From: Alkalihalophilus pseudofirmus OF4 | Lineage (GTDB): Bacteria > Bacillota > Bacilli > Bacillales > Bacillaceae_D | Reading direction: 5' to 3' | NCBI RefSeq assembly: GCF_000005825.2 | Contig: NC_013792.1 | Span: forward strand, 62,001 to 126,000 | Length of the DNA stretch: 64,000 bases | Part shown: positions 25,746-34,280 of the stretch, piece after piece | Layout: each line of letters starts with the position of its first letter | Position numbering within the stretch: the stretch's first letter is position 1 | The notes under the pieces: model-generated | What the model was told of the DNA's origin: nothing | What the model saw: only the letters and a program-made list of their open reading frames with translations | Database searches by the model: none | Translations under genes and position numbers: made by a program

Positions 25746-26165
25746 TTATTCTATTGAAAGAGGACCATCCCATACAGCCATTCCACCGCCGAAATTTGCT
25801 ACTTTATCATATCCTTTTTCCACAAGAAAGTCGGCACTTTCAACCCCCATTCTTCCTGTATGGCAAATAAGAATAATGCGTTTTTCTTGGTTTAATTCGT
25901 CATAGCGATCTTGAAACTCTTCATAGGGGATGTTGATGGCACCAGATATATGTCCCTTCCTATAGAGCTCTTCTTCTCGTAAATCAACCATTTCTACGTG
26001 TTCGTTACCAACTTCCATTAGTACTTCCTCTTGGTCAATATCATCCCATTTTTGACTTATAGGATCCTCTTTTACAATAGGTGCTTGGAATGGGTTAACA
26101 GTGATTAAAACTGATATTCCTATTACGATGATAAAACTTAATGGTAAAAGATATTTCCTCATCAT
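25746..26165 (-). CDS. Membrane-anchored rhodanese-like protein
   Basis: This 139-residue protein has an N-terminal signal anchor (about 4-24). A rhodanese domain (about 45-139) has the active-site loop CHTGRMGVES at about 110-119, with the catalytic Cys and an Arg as in sulfurtransferases. It would face the outside, where it may handle sulfane sulfur or thiol transfer. The ribosome site is AAAGGAGCG. It is monocistronic and convergent with the cupredoxin gene. Confidence 0.82.
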   Translation of the reverse strand: MMRKYLLPLSFIIVIGISVLITVNPFQAPIVKEDPISQKWDDIDQEEVLMEVGNEHVEMVDLREEELYRKGHISGAINIPYEEFQDRYDELNQEKRIILICHTGRMGVESADFLVEKGYDKVANFGGGMAVWDGPLSIE

Positions 26166-26316
26166 TTCTCGCTCCTTTTTCTAGTTCTATATTTTTCTTT
26201 CTTATTTAAAAGCTTAGGGAAAAGGATATGTCTTTAAACTGGAACATGTCCCCCCATAAGGTAGGAAACAAGCGTTGTAATTCTTAGAAAGTATCCAACA
26301 TATAGCAAAAATAGCC

Positions 26317-26348
26317 GAACATGTTGAATAAAGTTATTCAACATGTTC
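26317..26348 (-). terminator. Terminator of the asparagine synthetase gene
   Basis: GAACATGTTGAATAA pairs perfectly over 15 bp with TTATTCAACATGTTC around AG. The minus strand continues GGCTATTTTTGC. Confidence 0.75.
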
Positions 26349-26365
26349 AATGAAAAAATTCAAAG

Positions 26366-28282
26366 CTATTTACTATGCTCCATAGAAATATCAAACTCAT
26401 AGACCTTTTCAATAAAGACTTGGTGCCAAAGCATGAAAGTCAGTACTGTCCATAATGGACGGCTATAATCCCCTTTGCTCTTAAACATTGAACTCTCAGC
26501 CAAATTAGTTCTACGATGTTGTTCAAGCAACTGAAGAATCTCTTTTTTCTTAAATAAGTAGTCAGTCTGACTATCCATAATCAAATTCTTTGCCCAATCG
26601 TACAATTCATTTTGTAGCCAATGTCTAATTGGGACAGGAAATCCTAGCTTAGTTCGATTGACAATATGCTCTGGTACAATGTGCTTCATTGCACATCTAA
26701 GAGCAATTTTCGTTTGCGATTTATCAACCTTTAAAGTGGGATGAAGATTAGCAGCTACTCTAAAGACTTCTTTATCTAAAAATGGAACACGGAGTTCTAA
26801 TGAATGCGCCATTGTCATTCGATCAGCTTTCACAAGAATATCACCTCGTAGCCATGTCTGAAGATCGATATATTGCATCTTCGTAATATCATCCAGGTGT
26901 TGAATTTGCTCATAAAATGGCATAGTGATCTTTTCATAGTTATAATCTGATTGATACTGGCTCAACAACTTAAATTTATCGGCTTCCGAAAACATTTTTG
27001 CATTCCCAATGTAACGCTTTTCAATCGGGGTAAGCCCACGTTCTATATAGTTTCTCCCCTTTACTTTTTGTGGAACTCTATTAAGAATGAAATTCATCAT
27101 TTTTTTCCCGCTATCCGGAAGAGTTGATAAAGGACGGAGTGACAAAGGCTCTTTATAAATTCGGTAGCCTCCAAACAGTTCATCTGCACCCTCGCCAGAT
27201 AGAACAACTTTTACATGTTTGGCAGCTTCCCTTGCTAGAAAGTAAAGAGGAATAGCTGCTGGATCCGCAACGGGATCATCTAAATGCCAAATAATTTTAG
27301 GAAGTTCCTCAACAAATTCAGTAACTGAAACTTGATAATAAGAATTTTCAACCTCCAATGCCTCCACTGTTTGCCTCACAGGATTTAGTTCATGATAACC
27401 TTCTTGCTCAAATCCTACAGTAAATGTTTTAATGTCAGGATTAATTTTTTTCGCTAATGTTACTATACAAGTGGAATCAATTCCTCCAGATAAGAAAGCT
27501 CCTAATGGAACATCACTTATCATATGACAATTTACAGACTCCTCCAACGTCTGTGCTATCTGTTTAGAACTTGTCTCAAGATCGCCTTGACTTGGTTTAA
27601 AGATTGGCTCCCAATATTTTGTTTGGATTAAATTCTCCCCTTTCTTTTTGATGAAATAATGGCCAGGCTCTATTTTAAACGTATCAGTTGTCATCGTTAA
27701 TGGCTCAGGCACATATTGAAAAGTTAAATAATGATGTAATGCTTCCTTATTTAAAGATTTATTATTTCTTAGTGCTACCAAACTTTTTTTCTCAGAAGCA
27801 AAATATAGTTCATGCTTACTTTCACCATTTGTATAATACAATGGTTTGATACCAAAGGGGTCTCGTGCCCCGTACAAAGTTTGCTCCTGCTTGTCCCAAA
27901 TCAAAATAGCAAACATTCCTCTTAAGTCAGAAAAAGCTTCTTCTTTTTTATGACTAAATAGAGCAAGAATTGTCTCTGAATCTGATGAAGTTTGAAACGT
28001 GTAACCTATATTCCCCAAGGTTTTACGTAGTTCTTGGTAATTATAAATTTCACCATTAAATACCATCCAGTAACGCTCATTTTCATAGGAGATAGGTTGA
28101 TTGCCAGTTTCCACATCAATGATACTTAGCCTTTTAAATCCAAAAACGATATGATCATCCTTGAAGAAACCTGTGTCATCTGGTCCACGATGATGAATCA
28201 ACTTAAGCATATTATTTAGTTCATTTTTTTCTAAATTTCCTATTTCTTTTTGTTCATTTATATATCCAACAAAACCGCACAT
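26366..28282 (-). CDS. Asparagine synthetase (glutamine-hydrolysing)
   Basis: This 638-residue enzyme starts MCGFVGYI, so Cys2 is the amidotransferase nucleophile. The N-terminal glutaminase domain (about 1-210) includes RGPDDTG and the FNGEIYN loop. The C-terminal synthetase domain has the ATP loop SGGIDSTCIV and GEGADELFGGY. It makes asparagine from aspartate, glutamine and ATP. Length and order match Bacillus AsnB/AsnO-type enzymes, which can also amidate cell-wall or other targets. It is a single-gene unit with its own terminator. Confidence 0.92.
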   Translation of the reverse strand: MCGFVGYINEQKEIGNLEKNELNNMLKLIHHRGPDDTGFFKDDHIVFGFKRLSIIDVETGNQPISYENERYWMVFNGEIYNYQELRKTLGNIGYTFQTSSDSETILALFSHKKEEAFSDLRGMFAILIWDKQEQTLYGARDPFGIKPLYYTNGESKHELYFASEKKSLVALRNNKSLNKEALHHYLTFQYVPEPLTMTTDTFKIEPGHYFIKKKGENLIQTKYWEPIFKPSQGDLETSSKQIAQTLEESVNCHMISDVPLGAFLSGGIDSTCIVTLAKKINPDIKTFTVGFEQEGYHELNPVRQTVEALEVENSYYQVSVTEFVEELPKIIWHLDDPVADPAAIPLYFLAREAAKHVKVVLSGEGADELFGGYRIYKEPLSLRPLSTLPDSGKKMMNFILNRVPQKVKGRNYIERGLTPIEKRYIGNAKMFSEADKFKLLSQYQSDYNYEKITMPFYEQIQHLDDITKMQYIDLQTWLRGDILVKADRMTMAHSLELRVPFLDKEVFRVAANLHPTLKVDKSQTKIALRCAMKHIVPEHIVNRTKLGFPVPIRHWLQNELYDWAKNLIMDSQTDYLFKKKEILQLLEQHRRTNLAESSMFKSKGDYSRPLWTVLTFMLWHQVFIEKVYEFDISMEHSK

Positions 28283-28577
28283 TTTGACAACACCTCATAT
28301 TTCTTTTTGTTATAGATAAGATAATGATAATACCCTCAATGTTTGTTTTTTTATGGAGTATTCATGTAAAACAAAGGGGAATTAAATGAATGTTCAACAT
28401 CACCGTTCCCCTCCAATTTTAAATCCCCAAAAATTCATGGATATTATAAGAACATAGATTCCTTAAGTGAGATGGTGATTTGATTATGATTAAACGCAAT
28501 AAAGCAGATAAATTTCGTCTATACCCACCCGATCAACAAGCTTTGTTTCATCCGCAATACCTTTGAAAGTAAAAAGA
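28283..28577. other. Gap with two short ORFs of uncertain status
   Basis: On the plus strand, ATG 28386 (after AAAGGGGAATTA) opens 23 codons to TAG 28457, and ATG 28486 opens 26 codons to TGA 28566 (MIKRNKADKFRLYPPDQQAL and six more residues). The second resembles the N-terminus of some DDE transposases (a K-F-R-x-Y-x-P-D-Q pattern), so it may be a relic of a deleted insertion sequence. No terminal repeats are seen. Both could be noncoding. Confidence 0.3.
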
Positions 28578-28608
28578 GGGATAAATGACTGTTTCTGTCA
28601 TTTATCCC
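28578..28608. terminator. Perfect 12-bp hairpin
   Basis: GGGATAAATGAC and GTCATTTATCCC pair around a 7-nt loop. Minus-strand readout gives TCTTTTTACTTTC, so it is the likely terminator of the BNR lipoprotein gene. Confidence 0.7.
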
Positions 28609-28655
28609 TTACTGTTTTCATTGATTTTTATCTTTACTCTTATTTAGTTACCTTT

Positions 28656-29558
28656 TTAATTCTTTCTTTTCCCCTCCTCTGCCAATAATTCCCATGACCT
28701 TCCGAAGTCATTTGTCTCATAAATACTTTGATTCATTGATCCAAGTACTAACTTTTGATCGTCAGCTGGGTGGTTACTAATATACATAATGTAATCATCG
28801 TCTATCTTAAAATTAAGAGATGCCCACGTTTCTCCAAAGTCTTCACTCAAATACAAGCCTTCCTTTTCTCCAAAGAGATAGGCTACTAACTCTTCTGAAT
28901 CAGAATCAAGCGTTTGGAAAGAGCTAGCGCTAAGATTATTTTCTTTTAAAGCCCACGTTTGACCACCGTCAGATGATTCATACAGTCCTGTCTCAGTTCC
29001 TGCTAATAAGTAATCAGGAGATTGTGGATGAGACGTTAATGATAGAACGGAAGCTACAGGTCCTGGTAATCCGTCTGTATCAACCATCTTCCAATCATGG
29101 CCCCCATTTTCTGATCGATAGAGGTTTGAATTATATACATCGATTCCATACATCTTTTCCCGATTTCCCTCATTCACGTGTAGAAGGTGAAAGTCAACTT
29201 CCTCATAAAGGGCAATTGGTTCCCATGTTTCACCAGAGTCATGACTAATAATAACCCCTAATGGATCAACATAGTCAGACCGAATACTAGGATGTCCGCT
29301 TGAGATCATGACGTTCTCATCTTTTATGGTATAACCCATGAAATCATGCTGATGTTCTGGCTCACCAACTAATTCCCAACCAGATTCATTTATATTAAGT
29401 AAGCCATTATGTGTAGCCACAAAAATACTCTCGTCATGTTGTGAGTATTCTAACCCATGAATATGCATAAACGAGTCAACCTGGCTTGTGTCACTTGAGC
29501 ATGCCGACATGACAAAAAAAGATAAAGTCAGTATGCTCACAATTAATCCTTTTTTCAT
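28656..29558 (-). CDS. BNR-repeat (F510_1955-type glycosylhydrolase-like) lipoprotein
   Basis: About 300 residues from ATG 29558, nine bases after AGGGGA; an ATG six bases earlier is too close to it. A lipobox VMSACS precedes a beta-propeller with Asp-box repeats: SHDSGETWEP, SENGGHDWKM, SSDGGQTWAL, SEDFGETWAS and TNDFGRSWEL. Such propellers are often labelled sialidase or glycosylhydrolase-like, but catalytic residues are not evident. The first blade has the sequence FMHIHGLEYS. It is probably surface-anchored. The role is unknown; it is a frequent companion of copper and cytochrome genes in Bacillales by my recollection. Confidence 0.75.
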   Translation of the reverse strand: MKKGLIVSILTLSFFVMSACSSDTSQVDSFMHIHGLEYSQHDESIFVATHNGLLNINESGWELVGEPEHQHDFMGYTIKDENVMISSGHPSIRSDYVDPLGVIISHDSGETWEPIALYEEVDFHLLHVNEGNREKMYGIDVYNSNLYRSENGGHDWKMVDTDGLPGPVASVLSLTSHPQSPDYLLAGTETGLYESSDGGQTWALKENNLSASSFQTLDSDSEELVAYLFGEKEGLYLSEDFGETWASLNFKIDDDYIMYISNHPADDQKLVLGSMNQSIYETNDFGRSWELLAEEGKRKN

Positions 29559-29804
29559 TAACATAATCCCCTTTAAATCTATTTTTTGGTGAAGTTTAGT
29601 AACTTTTCTTTATCCCTCAATCCATAGAACGATACATTTAATTTTAACACGTTCTTCTCTTTTTTACCCGTTGCCAAATGTTCCTCTCAATTGGCACGAG
29701 GAGAGACTTCGCTTTACTAACCAAATAAATGGTGAAAAGTAAGCAATTACAACAAATCCCATTATAGAAATATACGACCGATTCCCCTAGTATACTATCT
29801 CTCT

Positions 29805-30515
29805 TTAAAAGCCCATAAAACCATTAAAAATATTGTTTACTAAATAAGAGGTAATTCTAGTCAACCAATCGAAATATAAAAATACACCAAATATGATCAT
29901 TAAAATTCCGCCCAATTTCATAATGAGATTTGTATATTTTTTAATCCAATTCATTCTCCCAATAAAGAATGTCATCATAAAGAAAGGTATTGCAAACCCA
30001 ATACTATAAGCACTCATATAAAGCATACCGGAACCCGGGTTGGTCATACTTAAAGCAATGACGGAAGCTAGGATAGGACCAATACAAGGAGTCCACCCAG
30101 TTGCAAAAGCAATTCCTATTACATAGGTTCCGACATATCCACTTGGTTTTTTGGAGAATTGGAATTGATGATTTTTCATTAGAAACGGCGGCCGGATTAC
30201 TCCAAGAGTTACCAGTCCAAACAAAATAATGAAAATGGCCCCTAGTTGCCTAATAAGATTATTGTATTGCAAGAATAAGTCTCCTACTAATGTTGTGGAC
30301 ATTCCAAGCACAACAAAAATAGTAGAAAACCCTAAAATAAAGATGAACGTGTGTAACATAGCTCTTGGAGGTAGAAAACGACCTTTTTTCTTTATCTCAT
30401 CCATCGTCATCCCAGTTATATAGGATAGAAAGGCTGGATATAAGGGAAGATTGCAGGGGGAAATAAAAGATAAAACCCCCGCTCCAAAAGCCAATAATAT
30501 AGTTAAATCTGCCAT
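29805..30515 (-). CDS. ccdA: CcdA cytochrome c biogenesis thiol transporter
   Basis: This 236-residue protein has six TM helices with the conserved cysteines in SPCNLPLYPAFLSYITG (about 19-35) and GWTPCIGPILASV (about 136-148). CcdA carries reducing equivalents from cytoplasmic thioredoxin to ResA outside the membrane. The start has AAAAGGAG. It lies 12 bases after resC on the same strand, so ccdA closes the resA-resB-resC-ccdA operon. This arrangement is tighter than in B. subtilis, where ccdA is elsewhere. Confidence 0.9.
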   Translation of the reverse strand: MADLTILLAFGAGVLSFISPCNLPLYPAFLSYITGMTMDEIKKKGRFLPPRAMLHTFIFILGFSTIFVVLGMSTTLVGDLFLQYNNLIRQLGAIFIILFGLVTLGVIRPPFLMKNHQFQFSKKPSGYVGTYVIGIAFATGWTPCIGPILASVIALSMTNPGSGMLYMSAYSIGFAIPFFMMTFFIGRMNWIKKYTNLIMKLGGILMIIFGVFLYFDWLTRITSYLVNNIFNGFMGF

Positions 30516-30527
30516 AACAATCTCCTT

Positions 30528-31724
30528 TTAAGCGTATGAATGTAATCCTGCGATGACTAAATTAATAAATAGCAAGTTAAACATGATGATCCCAAAACCA
30601 ATCACTAAGAGCCATGCGGATTTCTCACCATGCCACCCCCTTGATAGTCTTAAGTGTAAATAAGCAGCATAAAAAAGAAACGTTATAAGAGCCCAAACTT
30701 CTTTTGGATCCCAACCCCAAAATCGTGTCCAAGCGATTTGAGCCCAAATCATGGCAAATATTAATCCACCTAAAGTAAAGACTGGAAACCCAATAATAAT
30801 CGATCTGTAACTAACTTCATCAAAAAGTTGTGGACTAACGTTTTTCAAGATAGGTTGTATCGCAGCTGCAATCCGTCTTCTTAGAATGAAACGTAATAGA
30901 AGATAAAGAATACTTCCTGAAAGGATTGACCATAAAAACGTATTAAACTTTCTTGGAGACTCCACTCCGTTCATCCAGCCGGGTGTTTCAAATAATGGGC
31001 CAAATCGGTTTTGATCAGCTGTTATTAATTCACCTTCATAAGGACCTACAATAGCCGGTAATTCATATTCAAGCTGTGCCTCCACTTCCCATTCATTTAT
31101 CCAATTAAAAGTGACAGAATAATTATTTAATGAAAACACTCCCACCGTTATTGCAATGGCTACAGCACACGTAACCGAATAAATAACAGCCTCAAGCCAA
31201 AATGTTTGTTTAGAGCGTTTGCTTTGGTCAACAACACGTATGAGGTAGATTAAACCTGCAATAAATCCAACCCCTAGAATCCCTTGACCAATAGCAGTGG
31301 TTATCACATGAATATGAAGCCAGTAAGTTTGCAAGGCAGGTATTAAAGGCGTAACTTCTCTTGGGAATACTGATGCATAGGCAATGATCACAATTCCAAC
31401 AGGCATTGAGAAAATACCTAATACCGGCTTCTTATAAATAAGATAAAGAATTAGAAACGCAAAAATAATGGTTAATCCTAAGAACGTGGTATATTCAAAC
31501 ATATTACTAACCGGAGCATGTCCAGCCGCAATCCACCTAGTGACAAAATACCCTAGTTGTGCTAAAAATCCTGCACACGCCAGACCAAAGCTGATCCATC
31601 CCCACCTCTTCGTTTTATTACCTAATGTACTATTTTCATAATAGATCGTAATAGAGAAAGTAATTGTCGCGAAAATGTAGATAAAAAACGCCGCGAGCAA
31701 TAGATTACTACTTAGTTCGACCAT
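30528..31724 (-). CDS. resC: Cytochrome c maturation protein ResC/CcsA family
   Basis: About 398 residues from ATG 31724 behind GGGAG. Multiple TM helices and the tryptophan-rich heme-handling signature FWGWDPKEVWALI (about 340-352) are present, with conserved His residues in adjacent helices. With ResB it forms the System II synthetase that attaches heme to CXXCH of exported cytochromes. A long extracytoplasmic insertion (about 205-260) is rich in acidic residues. It sits 21 bases after resB. Confidence 0.9.
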   Translation of the reverse strand: MVELSSNLLLAAFFIYIFATITFSITIYYENSTLGNKTKRWGWISFGLACAGFLAQLGYFVTRWIAAGHAPVSNMFEYTTFLGLTIIFAFLILYLIYKKPVLGIFSMPVGIVIIAYASVFPREVTPLIPALQTYWLHIHVITTAIGQGILGVGFIAGLIYLIRVVDQSKRSKQTFWLEAVIYSVTCAVAIAITVGVFSLNNYSVTFNWINEWEVEAQLEYELPAIVGPYEGELITADQNRFGPLFETPGWMNGVESPRKFNTFLWSILSGSILYLLLRFILRRRIAAAIQPILKNVSPQLFDEVSYRSIIIGFPVFTLGGLIFAMIWAQIAWTRFWGWDPKEVWALITFLFYAAYLHLRLSRGWHGEKSAWLLVIGFGIIMFNLLFINLVIAGLHSYA

Positions 31725-31745
31725 GTTGTAACACTCCCAAACCAC

Positions 31746-33353
31746 TTATTTGTCTTCTGTCCTATCGACCGGCTGTTCGAGCTCTGCCTCTTTTGCCACT
31801 TCAGCCATTTCACGTTTAAAAGCATACCAATTCTTATTCGTATGGCCTGCCATCATTACTTTCCCATTCTCTTCTTGTATCCAAATTCTTCGGTGAGTCC
31901 AATAGCTTCCTTGAACTAAACCAATCATAAAAATGAATCCTCCTATTACTAAAATGGGCAAAGTATAGTCTTTTCGAACAATCAGCGCAGATACATGTTT
32001 TGTCTCTAGATCAGATAACCTAATGGAATAAACATTTTCATCTGTAGGATCGAAATTACGTCCAATAGTTAAAAAACTTACTTCTTTTTTTTCTTGATTT
32101 GGACTATTCACTTCAAAGATAAAGGCAGGATTATCAGGAATCCTTGATTTGGTACTTGGAATTCCATCATTATTTAAATAATAGTCTGGTAGATAATCTT
32201 GTAATTTAACGTAGTAGTCATTAGGAAGATCATATTGTTGTTCAGGATAAAATAGATCAACTGTAAACTCTCCAATCGTTTCACCTGTTTCATCATGTTC
32301 AACTGTAAACATCATCTTATTTAACTCATGGAGTTTGTAATCAACTTGATATAGACCAAACCCATCAAATTTAAAGGGATCATTCACCCTGATTTGGTAC
32401 GTATCCACTTCTTGAAGATCGCGCTGCGAACCTACTGGACCGTCATCGTTTCGTTGGTACAGTGTCACGTTTGTTTGATAGGTTTTAACAACAACTCCCC
32501 CTGCTCTATCAATCGCCGTTTGGAAGAGCTCGTCATTTTCATCGTATAATTCAACAATAAACTGATGATTTTCCAGATAGTATTCTCCATTTGTTCCTGG
32601 GATTACCTCCGTATCCCCTTCTCGAACCCAAAGGTGGTGATCAACAAACATTCCCGGAAAAAAGCGTAGCATCCCACCAATTAAGAAAATAATGAGACCA
32701 ATATGGTTTATATAAGGTCCCCATCTAGCAAATCGGCCTTTTTCAGCTAAAATAGCGGTTCCATCTGTTCTAACGTTGTATTTCTTTCCCTTTAAACTAC
32801 TCAACCATTTCTCTTTATTTGGCGCTATATCTAGTTGTGTTTCACTTACTAGACGCTGTTTCTTCATAAAATTGATGTGTTTATGGACACGTTGGTGTTT
32901 TAAGGAACGATATAAGGGAAAAAAACGATCCACACTAGCAATGATAAGTGAAACGGTCAAAGCCGCCATTAATAATAAATACCACCAAGATTGATACAGG
33001 TTATGAAAACCTAATTCATAATACACTTGTCCGAGAAACCCATATTGATCTTGATAGTACTCTGCCGGATTAACGGTTGGTGGTATATACATTTCCTGTG
33101 GAAGAATGGTCCCCAATGATGACGCTAGCAACAAAATGACAATAATCCAAATCCCTACTTTTACTGAGGAGAAAAAATTCCATATTTGATCAACTATCGT
33201 TTTATTGTAGGTTTGCGAACGTCTTGCCGCTCCTTCATAACGCATATTTAAAACTTGCTGATTTTCACTCGCGACTAATGGTTTGCCGCATCCTCCACAT
33301 AAGTCTGTTCCTTGAGGATTTTGCTGTCCACAAGAACAGCTAAGGTTATTCAT
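31746..33353 (-). CDS. resB: Cytochrome c maturation protein ResB
   Basis: About 535 residues. The ATG at 33353 follows CAGGAG, which lies within the resA stop. The N-terminal CSCGQQNPQGTDLCGGCGKP is a small zinc-ribbon-like Cys4 segment, also present in Bacillus ResB as I recall. TM helices lie at about 70-92, 125-145 and 210-230, followed by a large extracytoplasmic domain and a last TM near residue 470. It is the partner of ResC in heme ligation. It overlaps the end of resA in the longer frame, showing tight coupling. Confidence 0.9.
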   Translation of the reverse strand: MNNLSCSCGQQNPQGTDLCGGCGKPLVASENQQVLNMRYEGAARRSQTYNKTIVDQIWNFFSSVKVGIWIIVILLLASSLGTILPQEMYIPPTVNPAEYYQDQYGFLGQVYYELGFHNLYQSWWYLLLMAALTVSLIIASVDRFFPLYRSLKHQRVHKHINFMKKQRLVSETQLDIAPNKEKWLSSLKGKKYNVRTDGTAILAEKGRFARWGPYINHIGLIIFLIGGMLRFFPGMFVDHHLWVREGDTEVIPGTNGEYYLENHQFIVELYDENDELFQTAIDRAGGVVVKTYQTNVTLYQRNDDGPVGSQRDLQEVDTYQIRVNDPFKFDGFGLYQVDYKLHELNKMMFTVEHDETGETIGEFTVDLFYPEQQYDLPNDYYVKLQDYLPDYYLNNDGIPSTKSRIPDNPAFIFEVNSPNQEKKEVSFLTIGRNFDPTDENVYSIRLSDLETKHVSALIVRKDYTLPILVIGGFIFMIGLVQGSYWTHRRIWIQEENGKVMMAGHTNKNWYAFKREMAEVAKEAELEQPVDRTEDK

Positions 33354-33358
33354 TTCAA

Positions 33359-33889
33359 TCACTCCTGCGGTTTAATACTTTCCATATACTGTGCGATCGC
33401 TTGCTCTGTCATGCCTCCTGTAATGATGTTAATGATTTCCCCTTCCGCATTGATTAGAAATGTAGTCGGAAGTGGAATAACACCATAACGGTCTAATACT
33501 TGTTGTCCTTTATCCATAGGAATTGGGAACGTTAAGTTTAGTCTTTCTACAAAGCGCTGAACGGTTAATTCGGGTTCACCTACATTTACAGCAAGGATTT
33601 CAACTCCCTGATCTTTATATATCGCATATTGGTTTTCCATATAAGGCATCTCACGCTCACACGGTGGACAATATGTACCCCAGAAATTCAAAAAAACACC
33701 TTGCCCCCGGTAATCTTCAAGCTCCACCTCATTGCCATTAAGATCTGTAAGAACAAAATTTGGTGCTTCATCGCCTACCCGAACAGCTGCATCCGCATCT
33801 GAAAAAAAATTAGAATAAAATGTATACCCTATCGCGATTGCCATGATGAGCAAGGTCACTGTTCGGATAAATAATCGTCTAGTTTTCAT
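33359..33889 (-). CDS. resA: ResA-like membrane-anchored thioredoxin
   Basis: This 176-residue protein has an N-terminal signal anchor (about 7-27) and a thioredoxin fold with the active site WGTYCPPCEREMP (about 69-81), that is CxxC with Pro-Pro, and the cis-Pro loop IPLPTTFLI. ResA reduces the disulfide of apocytochrome c so that ResBC can attach heme. The usual active site is CEPC, so CPPC is a variant that would shift the redox potential. It is the first gene of the operon, with AAAGGAGGAG upstream. Confidence 0.9.
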   Translation of the reverse strand: MKTRRLFIRTVTLLIMAIAIGYTFYSNFFSDADAAVRVGDEAPNFVLTDLNGNEVELEDYRGQGVFLNFWGTYCPPCEREMPYMENQYAIYKDQGVEILAVNVGEPELTVQRFVERLNLTFPIPMDKGQQVLDRYGVIPLPTTFLINAEGEIINIITGGMTEQAIAQYMESIKPQE

Positions 33890-34014
33890 AGAACTCCTCC
33901 TTTAAACCTACAATAGTTAAGAGTATAAAGAGAAATTGTGAAGGAATCATGGAGAAATGCTAAATTGGAAAATCTGTCACATCCTATTCATATAATCACT
34001 ATGACATAAAAAAT

Positions 34015-34039
34015 GAGCCCCTTAATATTAAGAGGACCC
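34015..34039 (-). terminator. Terminator of two-component module 2
   Basis: GAGCCCCTTAAT and ATTAAGAGGACCC form a near-perfect stem with one bulge. On the minus strand it ends in ATTTTTTATG, ten bases after the small membrane gene. Confidence 0.6.
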
Positions 34040-34048
34040 ATTATAGTA

Positions 34049-34264
34049 CTATTTAATATGCTTTGCCTTTTTGGTGTAGATTTTAAAGATCATATAAACG
34101 CAACTTACTAGGAAAACTGGAATAAGAGTATATAAACAAATGGTAATAAAGGTAAGACTAAGATGACGATGGGCTTCAGGTAGAATCCAAGTTGCTGAAA
34201 TCGTTAAACATATAATTCCTAATAAAATAAAAACAAAAATAACTAGCCATTCTGCTTTCTTCAA
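34049..34264 (-). CDS. Small two-helix membrane protein of a two-component module, second copy
   Basis: This 71-residue protein starts at TTG 34264, 16 bases after the kinase stop. Two TM helices (about 7-27 and 40-62) and a basic tail match the layout of the protein at 2094-2279. The opening GIICLTISATWILPE resembles GLVCLSMSLTLTTDE of that copy. It is the conserved third member of the regulator-kinase-small protein module; the function is unknown. Confidence 0.7.
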   Translation of the reverse strand: MKKAEWLVIFVFILLGIICLTISATWILPEAHRHLSLTFITICLYTLIPVFLVSCVYMIFKIYTKKAKHIK

Positions 34265-34280
34265 TTGGCTTCATCTCACT

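Noticed and set aside
28315-28332. Fur-like GATAAT repeats upstream of the asparagine synthetase gene
   Set aside because: AT-rich sequence gives such matches by chance, and the dyad half is missing.
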